Below are positions 34,901 to 44,362 of a stretch of 64,000 nt of DNA, in pieces. The stretch spans positions 62,001-126,000 of the forward strand of contig CAJFLE010000009.1 in assembly GCA_904387375.1 (NCBI GenBank), given 5' to 3'. Under the pieces are notes generated by a model. That model searched no databases and had not been told where the DNA came from. It saw only the letters and a list, made by a program, of their open reading frames with translations. Source of the DNA: Candidatus Protoclostridium gallicola. GTDB lineage: Bacteria; Bacillota; Clostridia; Christensenellales; Pumilibacteraceae. Position numbers and translations under genes: made by a program. The stretch's first letter is position 1, and every line of letters begins with the position of its first letter.

Positions 34901-35098
34901 AACGTAATCGCTCTTGAAGTACTCCGTCTGAGACACATCCGTCGTATCCGCTTTTTCGATCTTGTATGTGATTACGCCGAAATACACGTCAATGACGGAC
35001 TTAAACGAGTTCGCGATCGCGGTACCGATAATCATCGCGATAAAAAGAACCGCGAAAACGCTGGTCAGCACGATCCATAACGCCTTGTGTCTGAACAT
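31916..35098 (-). CDS. Circularly permuted GH3 beta-glucosidase-like protein with two membrane anchors
   Basis: A 1060-residue glycoside hydrolase family 3 protein with its domains in reverse order. After an N-terminal membrane segment (about 7-30) comes the alpha/beta sandwich normally found C-terminally (GAALLFNNGALPLAKG near 105 to about 430), then a fibronectin-III-like domain (about 480-600), then the TIM-barrel domain normally found first (about 700-1000) with the nucleophile Asp in GFDGFALSDCW. A second membrane segment lies at about 1027-1050, with a basic tail. Reverse-order GH3 enzymes are known in Ruminococcus albus and relatives. The two anchors put both ends in the cytoplasm and the enzyme outside. 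Substrate is probably a beta-glucoside or other plant or host glycan. Confidence 0.85.
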   Translation of the reverse strand: MFRHKALWIVLTSVFAVLFIAMIIGTAIANSFKSVIDVYFGVITYKIEKADTTDVSQTEYFKSDYVLEGKTWTGQGAKNGDDAYYDNDALKAADYALGEEVEAEGAALLFNNGALPLAKGNKVSAFSISTTNLCYGGTGSGGVDTKSAPTLSQALTGAGLETNKTLEDRYTALAAETEDGSKKYGRTTKSFFQTGQYRIGEVPWEEVVKDGVSDTFATYGDAAIVVLSRVGGEDNDLPRTNTDFRGTREGAWWSGQLSDPMNISPNDGRDGNFLALSAEEEEMLSGLKALKDEGVIKKVVVLLNTCNPIECDFLTDNRYDVDAAMWIGAVGQTGINAVGDILVGDIVPSGSLPDTFYNDNLATPVMVNFGLTCFDNWETEMSDLYTSSLYNELAADGKTLDDIGADVYTVYEENIYLGYKYTETRYFDKVMNQGNAGDFDYDELVAYPFGAGESYTDFSYSDMTVTADGDQFKVSVKVHNDGSTYSGKETVQIYLNAPYTTYDVQNKVEKAAVRLVGFGKTGVIAPGKDATVTITVDKDTFASYDAFGAKTYILDAGDYLLTAATDAHDAVNNILAYNGKTTANGMTENGDADMVKKALTVAELDTESCSVSDDTGAEITNHFDDADLRIYENGAQADDFDLLSRSDWTGTYPQPLADQSKGKLTFTNQMKKDVSTADPVIIEEDPEAEMPDYGEKNGLTLAMFIGLKYDNPAWGDLLDQMTFDEQDNLSSDAYHHTIAMASIAKPATLDENGPIGLTKSFMGADASKCMAYPSCPVMAATFNTDLIYRMGQQIGLDALHANYQGLYGPGANIHRSPYSGRNFEYYSEDGILSGIICEAETKGIQSKGMYVYSKHFALNDQESGRHGICVFASEQTIRENYLTAFEYSLSKNKGNGHATMTSFNRIGVVWAGAHKGLLTDVLRGEWGFDGFALSDCWTDIADTYNSGNLFGNSAAAVLAGGDALDGKLSTQFTGEFAIDDHYRKSPTFCQALRESTKRMLYVVANSSAMNGLAADDKIVLIMSWWEVALMWIDIVLGVLMVASAVMLVITIVKQRRQQNK

Positions 35099-35210
35099 CT
35101 CATTTCTCCTTTCATACGATATTTCCGCTTGCGCGGTTCAAGAAAGGAATATCATAATACGCGGCCGCGTTCAATACTTTTGTCGTAACTGCCGCCCGAA
35201 AAGGCGTAAC

Positions 35211-36542
35211 TCATTGCTTCCGGACGCGCGGAAAGAGGAAATCGAGGCAGAATTTGCCGCCGGACGCGGTGACGGTCATCTCCCCGCCGTACTTGCGCGC
35301 GACGCGGTTCATGCTCGCCATGCCGTAGCCGTGCCAGTCCTTGTCCGCCTTCGTGGTCACGGGCAGGCCGCCGCGCATATCGACGGTGCCTTCGTAGTAA
35401 TTTTCCACGTGCACGGACAGCATGCTTCCCATATCGCGCACGTTCACGCTTATGCAGCGCTTGTCCACGTCGGGCAGCTTGCCCACGCTTTCGATGGCGT
35501 TGGACAGCGCGTTGCCGAACAGCGAATACACGTCCATATTGTCCATGAAAGAAAGCAGTTCGCCCTTTATCATGCACGTCATCTGTATACTCTTGCTCTC
35601 GCATTGCAGTTTCTTTTCGGTCAGTATGACGTCAAGTACGTCGTGACCGGTCTTGACCATGGAGTCGTATATCATGACCGAATGCTCGATCTCCGCGATA
35701 TTCTCCTCGGACGCGTTGCCGCGCAGCGCGGAAATCTGCTGCTTCAAGTCGTGGCACTTTTCGTTTATGAGCGCTATGTTCTCGCGGCTGAGCTCGTACT
35801 GCCGGCGCTCGGAGCGCAGTATTTCCGCCATATTGTCCACCTCGCGGTGCATGCTGTCGTTTTCAACGACTCCGAACTGGCATATAAGAAGCACGGTGCA
35901 GCTGAGTATGGCGTAAATGGATTCGGCGACCACGGCAAGCGTGTTGCGCTCCGGATTATCGCTCGTCAGACGCGACATTACGATACAGAGCAGAATCACT
36001 ATCAGCGACAGCGTTATCTTGCGCACGTTGTTGCCCTCATACGTTTCGTGCGATCTCAGACGTCTTGCGAACAGAAAATAAACGAGGGCGTAAGTCAGAA
36101 GATACACGCCGAACGTTACGGATATTTCCACGGCGACCGAGTCTCCCGCCGGCGGAATAAGCATAAACAGCGACGTGACGTTACGCGCGATGTGCTGAAC
36201 CGCGTACGCTCCCGAGCAGCACAGCACCACTCTGCCGAAAGACTCCTTGTAACTGAACGCGCAGACAAGTATGGTCATTATGAAAATAACCAGATAAAAA
36301 GCAAAGTTGAACAAGGACTGCGCCATGCTGTTCACTCCGCTTCCGTATTCGTAGCCCTGTTCGGTTATCAGAGAATACGCGATTTCGGTCCATACGGTAA
36401 CGAGCGCCGCACCGAGTCCGTAACCGACGTACCGCAGCCAGAAGTACGACCGCCGCTCGAAAGTGAGCGCGAAGATATAATCGGCGATGAGTATCTCGAC
36501 GACCATGAGCGGCGGAATGAGAAACGACATTATATCCGGCAT
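35211..36542 (-). CDS. GHKL sensor histidine kinase (AgrC/LytS-like)
   Basis: A 443-residue membrane sensor. About six hydrophobic segments fill residues 1-215. Then LINEKCHDLKQQISAL holds the phospho-accepting His, typical of the HPK10/GHKL class, followed by the ATP domain (LFGNALSNAIESV N-box, GYGMASMNRVARKYGG G-box). HPK10 kinases often sense peptides. The start at 36542 shares one base with the stop of the response regulator gene (TAATG) and has GGGAGGGAG upstream; the long upstream extension of the frame is not used. No agrB/agrD genes are nearby, so the signal is unknown. Confidence 0.9.
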   Translation of the reverse strand: MPDIMSFLIPPLMVVEILIADYIFALTFERRSYFWLRYVGYGLGAALVTVWTEIAYSLITEQGYEYGSGVNSMAQSLFNFAFYLVIFIMTILVCAFSYKESFGRVVLCCSGAYAVQHIARNVTSLFMLIPPAGDSVAVEISVTFGVYLLTYALVYFLFARRLRSHETYEGNNVRKITLSLIVILLCIVMSRLTSDNPERNTLAVVAESIYAILSCTVLLICQFGVVENDSMHREVDNMAEILRSERRQYELSRENIALINEKCHDLKQQISALRGNASEENIAEIEHSVMIYDSMVKTGHDVLDVILTEKKLQCESKSIQMTCMIKGELLSFMDNMDVYSLFGNALSNAIESVGKLPDVDKRCISVNVRDMGSMLSVHVENYYEGTVDMRGGLPVTTKADKDWHGYGMASMNRVARKYGGEMTVTASGGKFCLDFLFPRVRKQ

Positions 36543-37255
36543 TATTCGCTCCCTCCCGCATATCTCGCTATCGCCTGCATGAACGCCTTGCGCTTGGACT
36601 GACTGACGCGCAGTTTCGAACCGCCTACATTGACGTAATCGAGATCCACGCCGGAAACGTGGCGGAGATTTACGAGGTAGCAGGCGTTGCACAGCGCGAA
36701 GTGATGGGATTCAAGCTCAACCGCCAGCCCGGACAGAGTCGTGCGCATGCGTATGCTCTCGCCCGACGAGGTATGCAGAACGACGTCGTGGTTCATGACC
36801 TCGGCGTACAGAATATCCGAAACGGCTATGCGGCGTATGCCGTCGCGCGTGTGCAGGTTGATCATAACGTCGCTGCGGCGGTGGCCGAGTTCGTTTATTA
36901 TCCGATCCAGCTTCATGAAAAAGCTCGTGCGGCGCACGGGCTTGAGAATGAAATCGAAGGCGCCGACCTCGTAGCCTTCTATGGCGTACTGCGCCAGGTT
37001 GGTAACGAAGACGATTAGAACGCTTTTGTCGCGGTCGCGTATCTTTTTCGCCGCGCTCATGCCGTCGATGAGCGGCATCTGTATGTCCGCGAACACCACG
37101 TCGGCGGACGCGTCGTACGCTTCGAGCAGATCGACGGCATTGTCGTACGACCTGACGTCGAACGCTACGCCCTTTTCGGCGGAGTACTGAGAAAGATAGG
37201 CTCTGAGCGCGTCCGCCGCGTCCTTTTCGTCTTCGAGTATGATTGTTTTTATCAT
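36542..37255 (-). CDS. LytTR-family response regulator
   Basis: A 237-residue regulator. Residues 1-120 are a receiver domain: LEDEKD acidic pocket, VVFADIQMPLIDG with the phosphorylated Asp, and LKPVRR with the conserved Lys-Pro. The C-terminal 100 residues are a LytTR DNA-binding domain (LYAEVMNHDVVLHT and NACYLVNLRHVSGV). The start at 37255 (MIKTIIL) fits the ribosome site GGGGAA better than 37264. It pairs with the kinase gene downstream. Its target genes cannot be told; the GH3 enzyme and small-peptide unit just downstream are candidates. Confidence 0.9.
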   Translation of the reverse strand: MIKTIILEDEKDAADALRAYLSQYSAEKGVAFDVRSYDNAVDLLEAYDASADVVFADIQMPLIDGMSAAKKIRDRDKSVLIVFVTNLAQYAIEGYEVGAFDFILKPVRRTSFFMKLDRIINELGHRRSDVMINLHTRDGIRRIAVSDILYAEVMNHDVVLHTSSGESIRMRTTLSGLAVELESHHFALCNACYLVNLRHVSGVDLDYVNVGGSKLRVSQSKRKAFMQAIARYAGGSE

Positions 37256-37288
37256 GGTCACCATTTCCCCGTATACGTTATCGATTAA

Positions 37289-37317
37289 ATCTTAACACAC
37301 GGCGGCGGGGTTGTCAA
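37289..37317 (-). promoter_or_regulatory. Promoter of the two-component operon
   Basis: Minus-strand TTGACA (37312-37317), 17-base spacer, TAAGAT (37289-37294), directly after the 16S rRNA terminator. Confidence 0.65.
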
Positions 37318-37326
37318 GACGAAAAT

Positions 37327-37362
37327 AAAAAAAATACGACACTTCGGTGTATCGTATTTTTT
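37327..37362 (-). terminator. Terminator of the 16S rRNA transcript
   Basis: A hairpin AATACGA-TA-CAC / GTG-TCGTATT with a CGAA loop and long A/T flanks; eight T follow on the minus strand. It lies about 120 bases after the 16S 3' end, with no 23S, 5S or tRNA in between. Confidence 0.75.
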
Positions 37363-37479
37363 CATATACATTGTTATCAAGGATAAATCCGGAAAGTTTT
37401 TGAAAGAGTGTTTTCCGTCACTCCGTTACCGATTTTCGTAAAATCTTTAATTTTAAGCGACTCTGATTGTCGCTCTCTT

Positions 37480-38897
<1,418 letters not shown>

Positions 38898-39263
38898 ATG
38901 GTTCAATTCACTCAGTACATTACTGACTGTGTAAAAATTGACTGTTTTGAATGGTTTTTGCTTCAAAAAGCCTTTTCGAATTTATCCTTGTCAATGTGCG
39001 ATTTGTGACTGCCTGTCCGGCAGCGTTTTTGCCGTCTCTTTGCGACAGCTTGATTATAATACCACAAACGGTTTATAAAGTCAACTGTTTTGCAAAACTT
39101 TTTTCGGAAATTTTTCGTTTTCCGTCGCTCGGCGGGGTTTTTCATCCTCTCCTCACGGACAGCTTGCATAATATATCACATACGGGATTTTAAGTCAACT
39201 GTTTTGCGTATGTTTTTTTGGCAAATTTTTACTTTTTTCGCACCTCGTCCTAAGGATTTTCCG
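38898..39263 (-). promoter_or_regulatory. Tandem rRNA promoters and leader
   Basis: Two sigma-A promoters drive the 16S gene. The upstream one is TTGACT (39193-39198), 17-base spacer, TATATT (39170-39175). The downstream one is TTGACT (39079-39084), 17-base spacer, TATTAT (39056-39061). Both sit in the same repeated context: GCAAAACAGTTGACTT before and CAAGCTGTC after, about 114 bases apart, so the promoter block was duplicated in tandem. The 160-base leader to the 16S 5' end has GCCGGACAGGC-type hairpins and no ORF. Confidence 0.8.
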
Positions 39264-41347
39264 TCAGTATATTCCGAAGCCGAAGTAGCCTTCGTGCCCG
39301 GCATCTATTTCAAATAGATAATATGTATTTTCTGCCAAAACTATTGTTTCATAGATATAGCCGGTATTATCGCTGAACGAATAAATCAACTCGGTATCCG
39401 TATCAAACGCATATACGCGAATGGCCCCGGGCGAACGCAAAAAGTATTCCAAAGTATAAGTCCCGCCGATTTCGAATCTGATTGCAAACGAATAAGGATA
39501 AGGCGATGACGTGGTTGTAAGCACAAAGTTGTCATAAGCGCTGAAAATATCATAATCGGTCCAGCCGGGCGGCAATCCATTCAAAGTTATGATTGATTTA
39601 TAAGCAGACCAGTCTGCCGAAGATTTATATCCGGGCAGACTGCCGGCGCTTTCAAGGCAGATCGCGCTTAAACCGGGGCAGTTTGAAAATGCCGTGTCCG
39701 AAACGCCGGTTATGCCGAGAGATGAAGGACGAAGCAGATACAATGACGTCAATTGCGAGCAATTTTGGAATGCACGGCTACCTATATATTCCGTATTTGA
39801 GCCTACTACGACGTTTTGTACAGACAACCCTGAGAAAGCCTCCGTTCCGATTTCAGTGACGGGATAGCCGTTGATCGTTTCCGGCACGGTTATAGAGCCG
39901 GTCAAATTGGGCTTTATATTCGAACGCAGACCGTCAATGCATATATTCCCGTCACTTTCGGTGTACTGATATGCCACACTGCTGACGGCGGCGAAAGCAT
40001 TCAACCGTCCGCCGGTAACGCATTTACCGGCAAGCTGCGACGCGTGGTCAGCATTGTTCATTATGGCCGCCTTCAATTGCGTCGCCGTAAGCTGCGGATT
40101 CACGGAAAGCAGCAGCGCCGCAGTACCCGCCACATGAGGAGCCGCCATCGATGTTCCGCTATCGGTTTTATAACTTGATACACTCGACGTATCAATAAAG
40201 CTGGTTGCGCCCAATATATCTTCACCCGGCGCGAATATATCTACGGACTGGGCACCGATATTTGATGAAGCGCTGACTGCTCCGTTTTTCGATATAGCTC
40301 CTACGGTAATCTGATTGTCGCAATCATAGCTGCCGGTATAATTCGGTACTTCATCGATGTCGGCACCGTCCCCGTTCCCCGCGATGCAAACAAATAATCC
40401 GGGATAGTTCTCTATCGCGGTTTTGAAAGCGTTACTGTAAGCAAAGTTCCAACCGCTGAAATTTATGATATCTATCTGTTCGGAAGTACCGTATTTGCTT
40501 GTCGCATAATTTATGGCAGATATGCAGCCGTCGACCGTCCATCCATGCTCTCCGTAAGAAATACCCACGCCAACACGAAAAGGCACTAAAGTTACGTTAG
40601 GGCTGACGCCGACAACACTGCCGGAGTTCAGCCCGGCAGCGCCAATAACGCTTGCCACATGTGTGCCGTGCCCAAGCACATCGTCCGTACTCCCGAGCCA
40701 GTATAATCCACACCCGGAACCAGATTAGGCAGCAAATCGACATGTGCGCGTATTCCGGTATCGATTACGCCGACGCGAACGGAAGATGATCCCGTAGTAA
40801 AGTCCCATGCTTCACGCGCATGGATTCCGGTTACGCCCGGTTCTCCGTCTACTCCCCATTGGTTTTCATAATTGGTGCTTGTCGAAGGGACTGCTCCGGA
40901 TTGTCCGATATAATTCGGTTCGGCGCTCACGACACCCTCAACATGCTCCAGATCGTCGATTACGCTCAACACATATTCTTTTGAAGAAACAGTCAATCCT
41001 ATTTCGAGAATCTGTCTGAAATCTTCATTGACATAACTTGCTGCGTTATCGACATGAGTCAGATCTTTAATATAAGCCTTTTCGAAATTGCCGAAATAAT
41101 CCGGATCGTGATACTTATTCACTCCGCTTATATTCCTATCCAAAACAACGATAATGCTGTCCGGAGCAAAATCATCATCTATCGTTGCATTGCAATATAT
41201 TTTAGCATCCGGATGTCCGGTATCGGCAGCTCTGTGTGCCTTAACAGTTGTGTTATCTGAACATATGAATATGTATCCCAACGAAACGATAAGGAGCGAA
41301 ACAATACACGACATAAATATTCTGCGGATTTCAGTAAAATTTTTCAT
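39264..41347 (-). pseudogene. Subtilisin-like secreted serine protease with a frameshift
   Basis: Two adjacent frames together make one S8 protease. The first (40628-41347) has a signal peptide (about residues 10-29), a propeptide-like region and the catalytic Asp in VGVIDTGIRAH. The second (to 39264) has the His in GHGTHVA, the oxyanion region and the Ser in SGTSMAAPH, followed by a BspA-like leucine-rich section (ITVPETINGYPVTEIGTEAF) and a C-terminal beta domain. One extra G in the run at 40692-40694 would restore the frame as TGSGSTDDVLGHGTHVA. So this is a one-base deletion: a recent pseudogene, a sequencing error, or a switch. Length and motifs are otherwise complete. Confidence 0.8.
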
Positions 41348-41356
41348 AATCCCCCA

Positions 41357-42346
41357 TTATATTTCTATCCAGACGAGAATATCGTCGATGCAGTAATCTT
41401 TTACGAATGAAATTCCGTCTATGACGAGTTGCATTTCTCTGTATACGCCCAAACAGCCGTTTAGCCACGACATTCTGACGACGGAGGCTCCGCTTGCCGC
41501 GGTCATGAAATATTCCTCTATGACAACATCATCGAGAGTGTATTCCGATTCGTCGGCAGAATCGGTTTCGACACCGTCGCCCATGGCAAAAACGCTCCTC
41601 ACCAAACGGTAATAGTCCGACCGGATTTTTTCAGCAGTTTCGGAATCGGCTTCATCCTCCGTGTCAAGTTCCCTTGAATGCATCAATGCTATCCGTTCTA
41701 ACTCGTCGCGCGTGACCAGCCCGGCGAAATAAGCGTCTTTCAGATAATAGAAAGCTCCGTGGCGGGGCGTCCCGCCGACGGTTTCGGGCACCGTTGCTGT
41801 CGAAGGTTCCCTGAAAGGCGCCCATACAATGATATCTTCGGTGCTGCTGCTTTCGGTAAACGAAACGCCGTCTATGACATGCTCCGCTTCTCCGTCTTCG
41901 CCCGTATATTCGTCGTGACGCTGCATTCTGACGACTACTCCTTTATAATATGTGGTCATAAAATATTCTTCTATGACAACGTCGTCGGGCGTATAACTCT
42001 CGTCGTCGGCACAGCCCGTTCCGATGTACGGATTGGTCATCAGCAGATAATAATCCGAACGAATCTTTTCCGCAGTTTCGGCGTCCAGACTGCCCTCGGG
42101 TTCGAGCTCTCCTGACTGCATCAACGCTAACTGTTCAAGTTCCTCACGCGCGATACTGCCGACGATGAAAGCGTTCTTCAGAGTATAAAAAACCCCGTAC
42201 TGCTGCGTTTCCGTAACCGTTTCCGCCGGCGGATCCGGCTCGGGATCGGGTTGGGAAGCCGTTTCTGGAGCGCAGCCGGAAAACGCCGTTACAAAAAGCG
42301 CGAGCGCTGCTATCGCCAATACGATAAACTTAATTTTGCCTTTCAT
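41357..42346 (-). CDS. Lipoprotein with two copies of an unknown domain
   Basis: A 329-residue predicted lipoprotein: basic N-terminus, hydrophobic core, and lipobox FSGC near residue 25. Two repeats follow (about 50-170 and 190-325), each with YGVFYTLKNAF/HGAFYYLKDAY, an LEQLALMQSGEL/LERIALMHSREL helix, SAETAEKIRSDYY-like and DDVVIEEYFMT. The domain is not recognised. The start at 42346 has GGAGGAGG directly upstream, so the longer frame is not used. It lies just upstream of the broken protease gene on the same strand, nine bases apart, and is probably cotranscribed with it, so a link to the protease (partner or inhibitor) is possible. Confidence 0.8.
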   Translation of the reverse strand: MKGKIKFIVLAIAALALFVTAFSGCAPETASQPDPEPDPPAETVTETQQYGVFYTLKNAFIVGSIAREELEQLALMQSGELEPEGSLDAETAEKIRSDYYLLMTNPYIGTGCADDESYTPDDVVIEEYFMTTYYKGVVVRMQRHDEYTGEDGEAEHVIDGVSFTESSSTEDIIVWAPFREPSTATVPETVGGTPRHGAFYYLKDAYFAGLVTRDELERIALMHSRELDTEDEADSETAEKIRSDYYRLVRSVFAMGDGVETDSADESEYTLDDVVIEEYFMTAASGASVVRMSWLNGCLGVYREMQLVIDGISFVKDYCIDDILVWIEI

Positions 42347-42452
42347 GTCCTCCTCCTTACAATACAAACTTTTATGGTACTAATATATCACGGAGAGAAT
42401 GCAAATTGCGGTTTCATGCGCAGACGGTCGAAAATCACGCGCAGACGGTACG

Positions 42453-42483
42453 AAAAGACCGCCGCGGCAACTGCCGGGCGGTC
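42453..42483 (-). terminator. argS terminator
   Basis: GACCGCC (42457-42463) pairs with GGCGGTC (42477-42483) with an inner GGCA/TGCC stem; TCTTTTC follows on the minus strand. Next to it, CGCAGACGGT occurs twice, about 20 bases apart, without clear meaning. Confidence 0.75.
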
Positions 42484-42505
42484 GGGTCGGATGTTTCCGT
42501 ATTTT

Positions 42506-44170
42506 TTACATGCGGTCGGGGGCTTTTATGAGAAGGAGGTCGAGGCCTTCGCGGAGGGTGTCGGCGACCGTTTCCGTCAGTTTCAGGCGCGCGGCGGTGA
42601 GCGGCGCGTCATCGGTGATTATGCGGCCGGAGATGTAAAAACGGTTGTACGCCTGCGCGATGTCGATGAGCCGGCGGGCCACTATGCTGGGCTCGTATTT
42701 CTCCGCCGCCTCGCGCACGGTGTCGTTCCAGTCCGCGAGGAGCTTTATGACCGCATAGCTGTCGTCGTCGGTCAGCAGCGCGGGATCGTAATCCGCGGGC
42801 TTGTCCGCCTTGGCGAGGACGGAGCGGCAGCGCGCGTGCGTATATTGCAGGTACGGCGCGGTCTCGCCCTCGAAGGACAGCACCTTGTCGTAGTTGAAAT
42901 CGACGTCCTTGATGCGCTGGGTGCCAAGCGCGAAGAACATCACGGCGCCCACGCCCACGCTCTCCGCCGTTTCTTCCTTGTTTTCGAGCGCTGGGTTCTT
43001 CTCCTCTATTATGCGGCGCGCGGCGGAGACGGTGTTTTCGATGACGTCGGCGAGGAACACGACGTGACCGTGACGGGTGGACAGCGGCTGCCCTTCGTAC
43101 GACACCATGCCGAACTGCACGTGTACGAGGTCTTTCGCCCACTCCCTGCCCATAAGTTCGAGCACCTTGAACAACTGCCTGAAATGCAGGTTCTGCTGCG
43201 TGGCGACGACGTAGAGGCTCTTGGCGAAGCGATAGGTTTTCGCGCGGTATTCCGCCGCCGCGAGGTCGCGGGTGGCGTAAAGGGTGGCGCCGTCGCTGCG
43301 CGTAATAAGGCAGGGCGGCATGCCGTAGTCGTCGAGGCGCACTATCTTCGCGCCGTCGCTGATCTCGGTCAGACCCTTGGCGTCCAGCTCGTCGATTATG
43401 AGCTGCATTTTGTCGTTGTAGAACGCTTCGCCGTTATAGCTGTCGAACACTATGCCGAGGCGGTCGTATACCTTGTTGACCTCGGCGAGCGTCGTGGACT
43501 TGAACAGCTCGTACGTTCCGACGGCGTCGGGTTCGCCGCGCTCTATGCGCAGGAACTCGGTGCGGCCGCGCTCGGCAAGCTCCGGATCCTTTTCGCTCTC
43601 CTCGGTGAAGCGCACGTACAGCGAAAGCATGTCGTTCAGCGTCAGCGGGCGGGACTTGTCCCCCCACTTCTCGTATGCCGCGAGCAGTTTGCCGAACTGC
43701 GTGCCCCAGTCGCCGAGGTGGTTGATTCCGACCGGCTTCCAGCCGAGATATTTATATATGCGGTAGAGCGAGCCGCCTATCGCGGTGCTCATCAGGTGGC
43801 CTATGTGAAAGGGCTTGGCGATGTTGATGGACGAGTAGTCTATGCACACCGTCTTGCCCGCGTTGGACTCGCGCAGCGCGGCAAGCTCCGCCTTGCCTTC
43901 CCTCTCGGTCAGAACGTCGCGCACGCGGCCGGCGCGGTCGAGATAGAAGTTCAGATAACCGCCCGCCACCTCGGTGCGCTCGATAAAGCCGCATTCGGGC
44001 AGGCGCGCGGCGAAGTCCTGCGCTATCGCCTGCGGGCTTTTGCGCAGCTCGCGGGCGTATTTGAAGCAGGGCAGCGCAAAATCCCCGTGCCCTTCCGCCG
44101 CCGTCACGACGTCGGTTTCGGTCACGAGCGGGTCGTTTATAAGTTCACATATACGTTTTCTGTAATCCAT
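42506..44170 (-). CDS. argS: Arginyl-tRNA synthetase
   Basis: A 554-residue class I synthetase. The N-terminal Add1 domain is followed by the HIGH motif in IAKPFHIGHLMSTAIGG; the KMSKS-like loop reads LSTRHGHVVF, the usual variant in ArgRS; the C-terminal anticodon domain ends in LREGLDLLLIKAPDRM. Length is normal. The start has GAGGA ten bases upstream. It has its own promoter and a leader of about 85 bases with an ATCGT/ACGAT hairpin; no T-box consensus is visible there. Confidence 0.97.
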   Translation of the reverse strand: MDYRKRICELINDPLVTETDVVTAAEGHGDFALPCFKYARELRKSPQAIAQDFAARLPECGFIERTEVAGGYLNFYLDRAGRVRDVLTEREGKAELAALRESNAGKTVCIDYSSINIAKPFHIGHLMSTAIGGSLYRIYKYLGWKPVGINHLGDWGTQFGKLLAAYEKWGDKSRPLTLNDMLSLYVRFTEESEKDPELAERGRTEFLRIERGEPDAVGTYELFKSTTLAEVNKVYDRLGIVFDSYNGEAFYNDKMQLIIDELDAKGLTEISDGAKIVRLDDYGMPPCLITRSDGATLYATRDLAAAEYRAKTYRFAKSLYVVATQQNLHFRQLFKVLELMGREWAKDLVHVQFGMVSYEGQPLSTRHGHVVFLADVIENTVSAARRIIEEKNPALENKEETAESVGVGAVMFFALGTQRIKDVDFNYDKVLSFEGETAPYLQYTHARCRSVLAKADKPADYDPALLTDDDSYAVIKLLADWNDTVREAAEKYEPSIVARRLIDIAQAYNRFYISGRIITDDAPLTAARLKLTETVADTLREGLDLLLIKAPDRM

Positions 44171-44263
44171 TTATATATCCTCTGCGGCGAATCGTATCCG
44201 CTCACGATCCGGCCTGCTTTTCGGTCTACTTTTTGGTCCACCTGCGGACGGAACGTGTTTATA

Positions 44264-44292
44264 AGTATACTAAATAAGGAAGGAAAAGTCAA
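44264..44292 (-). promoter_or_regulatory. argS promoter
   Basis: Minus-strand TTGACT (44287-44292), 17-base spacer, TATACT (44264-44269). Confidence 0.7.
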
Positions 44293-44295
44293 TAC

Positions 44296-44332
44296 AAAAA
44301 CAGCTTCCCCGGAATGCGGGAAAGCTGTTTTG
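44296..44332 (-). terminator. Terminator of the surface-protein operon
   Basis: AAAACAGCTT (44297-44306) pairs with AAGCTGTTTT (44322-44331) over a GC-rich loop that adds CCC/GGG pairs; T-rich on the minus strand. It abuts the argS promoter. Confidence 0.8.
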
Positions 44333-44362
44333 CGTTTTAGGTTAAGGCTACGAACAAATTGT

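Noticed and set aside
36542..37255. Complete Agr-type quorum-sensing locus
   Set aside because: The kinase and regulator look Agr-like, but no AgrB protease or AgrD precursor is next to them; the 23-residue peptide at 31647 lacks AgrD features.
44171..44260. T-box leader upstream of argS
   Set aside because: No T-box consensus (GGGTGGNACCGCG-like) or terminator/antiterminator pair in the about 85-base leader.
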